NCBI GenBank assembly: GCA_030700065.1
Contig: JAUYKH010000010.1
Location: forward strand, 1-35,810
Direction of reading: 5' to 3'
Source: a bacterium
GTDB taxonomy: Bacteria > Patescibacteriota > Doudnabacteria > UBA920 > 2-01-FULL-46-14
DNA: 35,810 nucleotides
Numbering within the stretch: the stretch's first letter is position 1; each line of letters begins with the position of its first letter. Below the pieces are notes generated by a model that was not told the origin of the DNA, made no database searches, and saw only the letters and a list, made by a program, of their open reading frames with translations. This document shows positions 29,460 to 35,810 of this stretch, one piece after another. The position numbers and the translations under genes were made by a program.

Positions 29460-30389
29460 ATGAATTTGAAAAGCAGTAATTTGTATCGTGAATTGCGGTA
29501 TATTTACCGCAGTATTTTTGTCTACAAGAAACCGATATCATATTTGTATCATCGGTTTTTTCTCGGCCCGAAAATTAGACGATTCACGACTCCGGAGGAT
29601 AGCCGATTTCCTGGCAACGCCTATTCTGTTCATCTTTTGTGTGGTCACAAGGATTTGCAGATGCTGTTCTGGTCGCTTGCCAGCTGGTATCAGGCTGTAG
29701 CACAAAGCGGCCAGGTTTACATTCACGACGATGGAACCTTTAATTCAAAAGATAAACGGATTATAAGCAAAATGTTTCCCTACGCGGCAATTGTTGATTA
29801 TCAGGAAACAACTCAGCACGTGTTGGCAGGACTGGCCGACCGGTTTCCGCGAGCTTATCATTATCGCAATTTGTCCCAGACCGACCGGCGGTATATTTTC
29901 AATCTCAAACTCATAGATCCGTTTTTTGTGGGCGATGCCGGCACAAAGTTAATAATTGATTCCGATTTATTGTGGTTTCAGCGGCCGCAGAAATTACTCG
30001 AAGCCATATCCGAAAAACGATTGCCGATATTTATGGGCGGGGAGGGTAGCATGGATTTCGTTTTTGCCGACGGGTCCGAGTTGAATAAAAATATCGGCGG
30101 CGTCAACAGCGGCGTGGTCGGTTATGAAAGGAAACAATTTTCTCTTGATAGTTTGGAAGAGTTTTATTCGCGGGTGGGCAGCAACGCCAATCCCCACTTT
30201 GTCGAGCAGGCCGGTTATGCCTACATTCTCACCCGCGGCAGTGAGCCGATTTTTTTGCCGGCGGATAAATATCATATCAAAGGATCAGTTAGTGATCAGA
30301 CAGTCATGAAACATTATACCAGTCCGCGCCGCGAACAGTTCTGGTTTGAAGGCGTTAAAAGATTAAAAGGCGGAATTCTGAAAAAGTGA
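29460..30389 (+). CDS. Putative GT-A fold glycosyltransferase (309 aa)
   Basis: Not assigned to a known family with confidence. GTKLIIDSDLLWFQRP contains an acidic DSD motif like the metal-binding D-x-D of GT-A enzymes, and NKNIGGVNSGVVGYERKQF resembles the acceptor/donor region of GT8-like transferases. There is no signal peptide or membrane helix; the N-terminus is basic. Position between an aminotransferase and a GT4 gene supports a role in the glycan. It could be a GT-like enzyme of another nucleotidyl-diphosphosugar family. Confidence 0.6.
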   Translation: MNLKSSNLYRELRYIYRSIFVYKKPISYLYHRFFLGPKIRRFTTPEDSRFPGNAYSVHLLCGHKDLQMLFWSLASWYQAVAQSGQVYIHDDGTFNSKDKRIISKMFPYAAIVDYQETTQHVLAGLADRFPRAYHYRNLSQTDRRYIFNLKLIDPFFVGDAGTKLIIDSDLLWFQRPQKLLEAISEKRLPIFMGGEGSMDFVFADGSELNKNIGGVNSGVVGYERKQFSLDSLEEFYSRVGSNANPHFVEQAGYAYILTRGSEPIFLPADKYHIKGSVSDQTVMKHYTSPRREQFWFEGVKRLKGGILKK

Positions 30390-31540
30390 AAATAATATAT
30401 ATTGCCAACATCCGGCTCCCGACCGAAAAAGCGCATGGAATTCAGATTATGAAGATGTGCGAGGCTTTTGCGCTGGCCGGTACAGATTTAGAACTTGTTA
30501 TCCCGACCAGGACAAATTCGGATTTTTCAGAGGTTGACCCATTTGTTTATTATGGGGTGAAGAGAATTTTTAAGATTACACCCCTGAAGACTTTTGACCC
30601 GACATTCCTGCAGGCGTTTCCGGCGGGAAGCTATGGCAAGGGACAGATTTTCTTTTTTACAATAGCGCTTTTCAGATATTTAAAAAGCATCCAAACTGAA
30701 GATGTGTTGTTTTATACTCGCGATGAACATCTCCTGCCGGTTTTATTTAAATTTTCCAAAAGAATAATTTGGGAGGGGCACGCCCTCTCCGAGCGTCCCA
30801 AAAAATTCATCAAGTATTTCAAAGCTTGTCAGAAAATCGTTGTTTTGACCAAATCACTGAAAAAAATACTGGTTAATCTCGGTATTCAAGAAAAAAATAT
30901 TTTGGTTGCGCCGGATGCTGTTGATCTCGGAACTTTTGATTTTGATTTGACGATTCCCGAAGCCAGAATCAGGTTGAATTTGCCGCAAGGAAAAATTATT
31001 CTGGGCTATACAGGGACATTCCGAACAAAAAATATAAGCAAGGGACTGGAAACGGTTCTGGAAGCCCTGCAAATGACAGCCGATCCAAAAATAATTTTTG
31101 TCGCTGTTGGCGGGGCCGCGGCTGATATCAAACATTATCAAAATTTGGCGCGGAATATGAATGTGGAGAAACGGGTTATGCTTTTGCCAAAAGTTGACCA
31201 GCCAAAGGTCGCCATCTGCCAAAAAGCGTTTGACGTATTGCTGATGCCTTTTCCCAAAAATGAACACTATGCCTATTTCATGTCTCCCCTTAAGATGTTT
31301 GAGTATATGGCAAGTGGCCGCCCGATCGTGACCGCGGATCTGCCAAGCATTCGGGAAATATTGGGTGAAGAAAGCGCCGTCTTTGCGGAAGCCGAAAATT
31401 CCAAGAGTTTCGCTGATGGAATAAAAAAGATTTTGAGCGATTCAGACCTTGCCGATAAGATTTCCTTAAATGCCCGGCAAAAAGTTCAGGAATTTACCTG
31501 GCAAAAACGCGCTAGAAATATTTTGAATTTTAGCGTATAA
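30386..31540 (+). CDS. GT4-family glycosyltransferase (384 aa)
   Basis: Starts at GTG 30386, overlapping the previous stop. IIYIANIRLPTEKAHGIQIMKM is the N-terminal loop; IIWEGHALSERPKKF, VAPDAVDLGTFDFD and LGYTGTFRTKNISKGLETVL mark the domain boundary; PFPKNEHYAYFMSPLKMFEYMASGRPIV is the donor-phosphate region with a conserved Lys and Glu, the form seen in WfdR/WbuB-like members. No repeat insertion. Followed one base later by the CotH-like gene. Confidence 0.9.
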   Translation: MKIIYIANIRLPTEKAHGIQIMKMCEAFALAGTDLELVIPTRTNSDFSEVDPFVYYGVKRIFKITPLKTFDPTFLQAFPAGSYGKGQIFFFTIALFRYLKSIQTEDVLFYTRDEHLLPVLFKFSKRIIWEGHALSERPKKFIKYFKACQKIVVLTKSLKKILVNLGIQEKNILVAPDAVDLGTFDFDLTIPEARIRLNLPQGKIILGYTGTFRTKNISKGLETVLEALQMTADPKIIFVAVGGAAADIKHYQNLARNMNVEKRVMLLPKVDQPKVAICQKAFDVLLMPFPKNEHYAYFMSPLKMFEYMASGRPIVTADLPSIREILGEESAVFAEAENSKSFADGIKKILSDSDLADKISLNARQKVQEFTWQKRARNILNFSV

Positions 31541-31541
31541 T

Positions 31542-33710
31542 TTGAAAACACAAATGATCGGCAGACTCAAGAATTATTACTACAGGATTGCCAAGAGCCG
31601 GGCAACAAAGACTGCGGCAGCTGTTTTCTTGGTCATTCTTGTTGCGGGCGCTGTCGGGGTTTTTTTGGCGCGGGGCAAATTCGCTGATCCAGGAACGCGG
31701 GCACAATTTCTTCGCGAACATCCTGGCGTGACCAAAATTTTGCCGCTTTATTGGAAGATCCGAAAAATAACAGACGTAACCTATTTATCTTATTTTTTCA
31801 AAAAAGACGAAGTTCCGAACTATGAGCTGGTGATTGCGGAAAATGATTTGAAAAAACTCAATGACAGCCTGCCCAAAGGATTTATGAACGTGGTTTACAC
31901 CGATAAGGTTTTTGCCCCCGCGGAATTTCGGGCAGGGGACAAAACCTATCAAGTCAGAGTGAGATATCGAGGTATCAACGCCGTCCACTGGAACGCCCGA
32001 AAAAGATCTTACCTCATAAAATTTGATCGGGATGATTTGTTCAAAGGGATGCAGGAGCTCAACTTTATTATTCCTGATGACCGATTTTTTGCGGTCGAAC
32101 ATTTCAACAATTACCGAGCAGAAAAATTGGACTTGAAGGTGCCGGCAAGCGGCTTTGCCAACCTCAAGGTCAACGGCCAAAAAAACGCTCTGTACTTTAC
32201 GATCGAAGGCTGGTCTGACGAGATGCTTGAGAAATGGGAATTGCCGAAGGGGGCCGTCCTTTACGGTAACGAATTCGGCGGGGATTGGGAGAGCCTTTCT
32301 GGCTGGGATCACATGGCCGGACCGAAATCCCCCGAGGCTATGGCCTTGCTGTCCGAACTGCTGCGGCTTTTGTACCGCGCAGAAGATGCGGAATTTTATG
32401 CGAAAATTTTCGGGATTGTTGACAAAGACAATTTTTATGCCTGGCAGATTCACCAAGAGCTCGTAAATTCTACTCATCAGGCCACAGACAATCATCGCTT
32501 CTATTTTGACAAAACAAGCGGCAAATTTTTCTTTGTCCCGTGGGACGTGGAGATCGAGCTTCTCGAAGAGAAGGATAATTTTGGATATTACGGCGCATTA
32601 GGCAAGCGGATATTCTCAAACCCGGTCTTTTTGCAAGAAAAGAATCATCGGTTGGCTGATTATGTTGCCGATGAAAACAATCTGGAAGATGATCTGGATT
32701 TTTATGATAGAACCTTTGAGAGTTTCAAGATCTCTCTTTACAAAGATCGGCTGAAAATTTATCCCAATCGTTTTGCGGACAATTCCTACGCCGACCACCG
32801 TCAGCAGATTATTGATATTTTTCTCCGACTAAGAAATGAGCTGGTATTACAAGGTCAAGAAGACGTACGAATCGAGGATGATTTCAATTTAGCATATCCG
32901 TCCGGTAAATCAGATGAGATGGTTGCGCATCTTAGACAGCGATATATTGACGATCAAAGTTTTGTAAAAGAACTCGGCCCAAATTTTACCAGCGCCTACG
33001 GTGACGAGGATTTTGTAGATACTTATTTTGATACGCCCAAACTTGATTTATATAACCGCAAAGCAGGTTTGCGTTATCGCCTCCGCACCAATCGTGTTGA
33101 CCCCGAAGACCGGAAGAGCGGACGCGAGTTAGTGCAATTAAAATTAAGCGGGACTGACAAATTTCAGGACCAGGGCAATACCGACAGCCGCAATGAAATC
33201 AAATTTGATGTGGAGCGTGCCTCATCCGGGAACCTTGCAGACGATAGAAATCCCGTCATCAGCTTGATCGCGCCTGATATGCGGGAGGGGTTTAAAGAGC
33301 TGATACGAGAACTCGGCCTTGATCCCCATGATCTCCGTCCAATTTTAACAATAGAACAGCATCGCCGGCGCGTGTATCTGAATCGCGATGGCGAGACATT
33401 CATTTCTTTTTCCGTGGACGATGCCAGAACACAGCTTTGGTGGGCCGGAAGCTCATTTTCTCAAATGGAAGTGGAATTGAATGAGCTTGCGTACACTGCG
33501 GCCGATGCCGCGTTAAAAGAGCGAATGCAAAAGATTCGCGAAGAAATGATCGCTGATTTGCGCGAACATTTTAATTACCTGCAAGACGATCAGACCGTCA
33601 AATATACGAAAATGTTCGACCTTCTGGACGCTCGTTTGCCTTGGATGAAATTTTTAATTAGGACCGGGGTTTTGCGGGAAAAACAGCCGCCTTTACAACC
33701 GCAAAAATAA
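31542..33710 (+). CDS. CotH-like kinase fused to a CYTH/VTC-like domain, membrane-anchored (722 aa)
   Basis: One N-terminal membrane helix (about 24-44, TAAAVFLVILVAGAVGVFL) leads to a CotH domain (about 95-430). CotH proteins are atypical protein kinases first known from spore coats. The active-site segment reads STHQATDNHRFYFDKTSGKFFFVPWDVEIE. From about 445 a second domain carries the CYTH triphosphate-tunnel pattern VDTYFDTPKLDLYNRKAGLRYRLR, LVQLKLSG, RNEIKFDVE and QMEVELNEL. The fusion places a kinase and a triphosphate-type domain in one protein beside a VTC gene. TTG 31542 is the longest start; ATG 31554 is equally likely. Confidence 0.85.
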   Translation: MKTQMIGRLKNYYYRIAKSRATKTAAAVFLVILVAGAVGVFLARGKFADPGTRAQFLREHPGVTKILPLYWKIRKITDVTYLSYFFKKDEVPNYELVIAENDLKKLNDSLPKGFMNVVYTDKVFAPAEFRAGDKTYQVRVRYRGINAVHWNARKRSYLIKFDRDDLFKGMQELNFIIPDDRFFAVEHFNNYRAEKLDLKVPASGFANLKVNGQKNALYFTIEGWSDEMLEKWELPKGAVLYGNEFGGDWESLSGWDHMAGPKSPEAMALLSELLRLLYRAEDAEFYAKIFGIVDKDNFYAWQIHQELVNSTHQATDNHRFYFDKTSGKFFFVPWDVEIELLEEKDNFGYYGALGKRIFSNPVFLQEKNHRLADYVADENNLEDDLDFYDRTFESFKISLYKDRLKIYPNRFADNSYADHRQQIIDIFLRLRNELVLQGQEDVRIEDDFNLAYPSGKSDEMVAHLRQRYIDDQSFVKELGPNFTSAYGDEDFVDTYFDTPKLDLYNRKAGLRYRLRTNRVDPEDRKSGRELVQLKLSGTDKFQDQGNTDSRNEIKFDVERASSGNLADDRNPVISLIAPDMREGFKELIRELGLDPHDLRPILTIEQHRRRVYLNRDGETFISFSVDDARTQLWWAGSSFSQMEVELNELAYTAADAALKERMQKIREEMIADLREHFNYLQDDQTVKYTKMFDLLDARLPWMKFLIRTGVLREKQPPLQPQK

Positions 33711-33733
33711 TTGATATCGTTTAAAGACCTAAG

Positions 33734-34486
33734 ATGGCCAAGCCAACACTACATTTTCAGCGATTTGAATTTAAATACTTTTTGCCGAAGCACAAGGTTA
33801 AACAGCTTATCGCGGCGCTTCTGACCCACATGGTTTGGGATCCAAACGCCAGGGAGACTGGTTTTTATCGCGTTAACAGTCTCTATTTTGACAGCCCGGA
33901 TTACGGCTGTTTCTGGGACAAAGAAGCCGGAGTCGCGGATCGAAAGAAAATGCGGCTTCGATATTATGGAGACTTATTAGCTTCGGACACCCCGGTATTT
34001 GCCGAAATCAAACGTAAAAAAGACGCCCTTATCATTAAGGATCGGGTCGGACTTTTGGCCAAGGATTGCGCGGGAATAGCCTTTGAACAAAAAATTCGTG
34101 AACTTTCTCATAGCGAAAAGGATAATGGATTCTTGCAAGAACTGATGTGGTTCATAAAACGCAACGCGATGCGGCCCAAAGTGCATGTTACTTACAACCG
34201 ACGCGCGTTATTTGGCAAAAGGGACAAGCGGTTTCGCGTAACCATTGACGAAAATATCGAGTCCCGCCTCCAGCCGTTTTTTGGCGAGTCAAAAGCGAGA
34301 CTCCCGCGCCGGATCTATCCGCACGGCGTTGTTTTTGAGGTCAAATACCACAATGTCCTGCCGTCCTGGTTTCATCGGGTCCTACAGACCTTTGAGCTCC
34401 AGCGGCTGGCTTATTCCAAATACGGCAACTCGGTGAGAATGATCTTGCCGCAGTTTAACGATAATAATTATCAATTAAGTTATTAA
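33734..34486 (+). CDS. VTC-domain polyphosphate polymerase-like protein (250 aa)
   Basis: VTC-domain proteins of the triphosphate-tunnel fold make polyphosphate from ATP in yeast; bacterial members are associated with CotH and DUF4956 genes. Visible motifs: FQRFEFKYFLP at the start, YRVNSLYFDSPDYGCFWDKEAG, KKMRLRYYG, FAEIKRKKDALIIKDR, YNRRALFG, RVTIDENI and VVFEVKYHNVLPSWF, which supply the Lys/Arg/Glu lining of the tunnel. No membrane segment of its own; the DUF4956 protein one base downstream could be its membrane partner. Confidence 0.9.
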   Translation: MAKPTLHFQRFEFKYFLPKHKVKQLIAALLTHMVWDPNARETGFYRVNSLYFDSPDYGCFWDKEAGVADRKKMRLRYYGDLLASDTPVFAEIKRKKDALIIKDRVGLLAKDCAGIAFEQKIRELSHSEKDNGFLQELMWFIKRNAMRPKVHVTYNRRALFGKRDKRFRVTIDENIESRLQPFFGESKARLPRRIYPHGVVFEVKYHNVLPSWFHRVLQTFELQRLAYSKYGNSVRMILPQFNDNNYQLSY

Positions 34487-34487
34487 C

Positions 34488-35177
34488 ATGGATTTTAACG
34501 GACTTTTCAGCACTCCCGGCACTATTCCGCAGTTGACATTGGCGGTTATTTTATTAAATCTTGCGTCAGCCCTTGTTCTTTCGTTTGTTTCGGCATTGGT
34601 TTATCGTAATACTCACAAAGGACTTTCTTATTCCCAAAGCTTTACTGTCAGCCTAATTTTGATAAGCTTTTTCATCGCCTCGATAGTAATGGTCATCGGC
34701 AACAGTCTGGCCCTGGCTTTTGCCGCTTTTGGCGCCGTGTCGCTCATCCGTTTCCGTACCGCGATCAAAGATACCCGCGACATCGCTTTTGTTCTTCTGG
34801 CGGTCGCGATTGGTTTTTCAAGCGGGACCGGCAGTTATATTATCGGGATTGCCACCACTGTCTTTGGTCTCTTGATCGTATATATTTTGGCTAGAACAAA
34901 TTTCGGCTCAATCCGCAAATACGATTATGTTTTGAGCCTCACCACAAACACAGACGCTTTTGTGAGCGATAAGTTGCGCGACGTCTTTACTGAATATTTG
35001 AAATTCGACAATCTTTTGAACTTGGTCGCCAGGGAAAACGGCAAAATCCTGGATCAAAGTTTCAACGTTCGGTTTATCAATTCGCAGGAAATAGAGAAAT
35101 TTGCCAAGGCGCTTGGTCAGCTGCCCGGTGTATCTGACGTGGACATCATCAGCGCCAAAAACGACATCGAGTACTAA
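34488..35177 (+). CDS. DUF4956 membrane protein (229 aa)
   Basis: Four hydrophobic helices at about 15-38, 52-72, 75-90 and 105-135 precede a soluble C-terminal domain of about 90 residues. SLIRFRTAIKDTRDIAFVLLAVAIGF between helices is the family signature. DUF4956 proteins recur with VTC and CotH genes and are thought to assist polyphosphate or surface-related functions, but no mechanism is established. It is the last gene of the long operon starting at the RT. Confidence 0.9.
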   Translation: MDFNGLFSTPGTIPQLTLAVILLNLASALVLSFVSALVYRNTHKGLSYSQSFTVSLILISFFIASIVMVIGNSLALAFAAFGAVSLIRFRTAIKDTRDIAFVLLAVAIGFSSGTGSYIIGIATTVFGLLIVYILARTNFGSIRKYDYVLSLTTNTDAFVSDKLRDVFTEYLKFDNLLNLVARENGKILDQSFNVRFINSQEIEKFAKALGQLPGVSDVDIISAKNDIEY

Positions 35178-35183
35178 TCCGTT

Positions 35184-35250
35184 GTCATTCCCGTCCGCCT
35201 TGGGCGGAGGAATCTAAAAACAACGGCTCATTTTGTGGGCCGTTTTAAAA
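35184..35250 (+). terminator. Palindromic repeat and terminator closing the operon
   Basis: GTCATTCC...GGAATC (35184-35214, inner stem TCCGCC-TTG-GGCGGA) is a reduced copy of the palindromic family at 1456 and 18278. It is followed by AACGGC/GCCGTT (35222-35244) with TTTT. Either or both could end the long transcript. Confidence 0.55.
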
Positions 35251-35261
35251 TTCTATTTTCA

Positions 35262-35293
35262 GACAACCATACCACGATCGTGCTATAGTTGTC
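35262..35293. promoter_or_regulatory. 32-base dyad overlapping an extended -10 box
   Basis: The 16-base halves 35262-35277 and 35278-35293 match as inverted repeats at 14 of 16 positions (GACAAC...GTTGTC outside, CACGA/TCGTG inside). TGC-TATAGT (35282-35289) lies in the right half. It resembles an operator over a promoter; no good -35 box is seen. Confidence 0.5.
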
Positions 35294-35294
35294 C

Positions 35295-35435
35295 AACAGT
35301 AGCTGACCAGCACTGTTTACTTTGCTTAATTGCTTTGTCTACACCATGATGTAATTACATCACATCGTAGACAAAAGAAATAACGAGTTCAAAGTAAAAG
35401 AAAAACGGCTCGCCGTGATCGGTTGAGCCGTTTTT
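35295..35435 (+). ncRNA. Candidate structured small RNA
   Basis: Three successive structures without any coding frame of note: CAGT-a-GCT/AGC-ACTG (35297-35315); nested inverted repeats TTTACTTTG/CAAAGTAAA (35316-35324 with 35390-35398), TTTGTCTAC/GTAGACAAA (35334-35342 with 35367-35375) and the exact palindrome TGATGTAATTACATCA (35347-35362); then the terminator at 35401. With the promoter-like dyad upstream this would make an RNA of about 140 bases. I recognise no known RNA family. Confidence 0.4.
35401..35435. terminator. Bidirectional Rho-independent terminator
   Basis: AAAAACGGCTC pairs perfectly with GAGCCGTTTTT around 13 bases. T-runs occur on both strands, so it can end both the candidate small RNA (plus) and the minus-strand pair of small genes. 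A further small stem GTCGCG/CGCGAC lies at 35444-35461. Confidence 0.85.
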
Positions 35436-35461
35436 GTTAAGTTGTCGCGTTTTACCGCGAC

Positions 35462-35635
35462 TTATTTTTTCTTTGCGAGATTCTTGTGGCGCTGTCGGAC
35501 CCTTTGCCGCGCCCTCATCAGTCTCTCCGTTTCAGCTTCGCATGAGCCACAATTGCCGTAAACGTGTTCCAGGGCAAGATCTTCGGCCCCAACTTCCTCT
35601 TCGCTAATCCGTTGTTGCCGTTTGCTCTTTTTCAT
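35462..35635 (-). CDS. Small Cys-pair protein (57 aa)
   Basis: Unknown function. The ATG at 35635 follows TAAGGAGG at the ideal distance of five bases. The product begins MKKSKRQQRISEEEVG, has a GNCGSCEAE Cys pair in the middle and ends in a Lys/Arg-rich tail (RQRVRQRHKNLAKKK). One CxxC pair is not enough for a zinc ribbon alone but could bind metal as a dimer. Its ribosome site contains the stop codon of the upstream gene, so the two are coupled. Confidence 0.65.
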   Translation of the reverse strand: MKKSKRQQRISEEEVGAEDLALEHVYGNCGSCEAETERLMRARQRVRQRHKNLAKKK

Positions 35636-35645
35636 TTTTGCCTCC

Positions 35646-35810
35646 TTAGAGTATCATCTCGATCGCGTCCGCCATCTTGCGCAGGGCCGCGCCGCGCTCC
35701 GTGGGCTTGGGATAGACTTCCTGTTGGCGCGCTTTCATCGGCGCGAAACCCTCTGGCGTGAGCAATTTTCTGATCGCGCCCGTAAGATGTCTAACGTCGG
35801 CCACAACCAG
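35646..35810 (-). CDS. Hypothetical protein, 5' end beyond the window
   Basis: An open frame enters from the right edge and stops at 35646, giving 54 visible residues including DVRHLTGAIRKLLTPEGFAP and RGAALRKMADAIEMIL. Helical and charged, with no membrane segment. No family recognised. It is followed ten bases later by the 57-aa gene, forming a minus-strand operon. Confidence 0.55.
   Translation of the reverse strand: MVVADVRHLTGAIRKLLTPEGFAPMKARQQEVYPKPTERGAALRKMADAIEMIL

Noticed and set aside
31785-32495. Minus-strand frame (236 codons) opposite the CotH domain
   Set aside because: The plus strand encodes clear CotH motifs throughout; the minus frame has none.

Overview
The window looks like a piece of a small-genome, ultracompact bacterium of the Candidate Phyla Radiation (Patescibacteria, Parcubacteria-like). 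That assignment is inference. It rests on gene packing (many ATGA/GTGA overlaps), few Shine-Dalgarno sites in front of housekeeping genes, short palindromic repeats inserted in frame into genes, an S-layer-like surface protein, a large glycosyltransferase island and a diversity-generating retroelement (DGR). TGA is used as a normal stop.

Layout. 1-1380: three small hypothetical genes, two of them tiny membrane proteins, each with a strong ribosome site. 1380-3930: conserved core with rpmF, nusB, HU, tRNA-Pro, a SpoIIM-like membrane protein, an alkyltransferase-like protein and tRNA-Gly. 3970-8360: a consensus promoter, a leader of about 365 nt and a 1292-residue S-layer-like protein. 8390-11410: a TPR membrane protein and an O-antigen ligase-like protein with TPRs. 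11420-12700 (minus): a glycosyltransferase, divergent from a DUF218-like gene. 13690-18890: an operon with a nucleotide-sugar dehydrogenase, an epimerase and three GT4 glycosyltransferases.

18,940-21,760 is a DGR. The target gene (19030-19893) ends in a variable repeat (VR, 19755/19761-19890). A template repeat (TR, 20221/20227-20356) aligns to it without gaps. Over the 130-base core there are 21 differences, and all 21 fall on TR adenines. An Avd accessory gene, too short to be obvious because its start is broken, lies on the minus strand between TR and the reverse transcriptase. The RT gene (to 21756) follows on the plus strand. The conserved N-termini of Avd and RT both lack an in-frame start. 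Both would gain one (ATG at 20784 minus, ATG at 20751 plus) if the shared G10 tract at 20755-20764 were G9. This is either a homopolymer error in the assembly or a single phase switch acting on both retrohoming proteins.

From the RT to 35177 the genes run without a visible terminator: glycosyltransferases, three SDR enzymes, a sugar C-methyltransferase-like enzyme, a DUF218-like protein, a DegT aminotransferase, a GT-A-like protein, then a CotH-CYTH fusion, a VTC-domain protein and a DUF4956 membrane protein. The island probably builds and exports a cell-surface glycan with modified sugars. The right end holds a gene-free stretch with strong dyads that may encode a structured small RNA, then a minus-strand pair of small genes, the second running off the edge.
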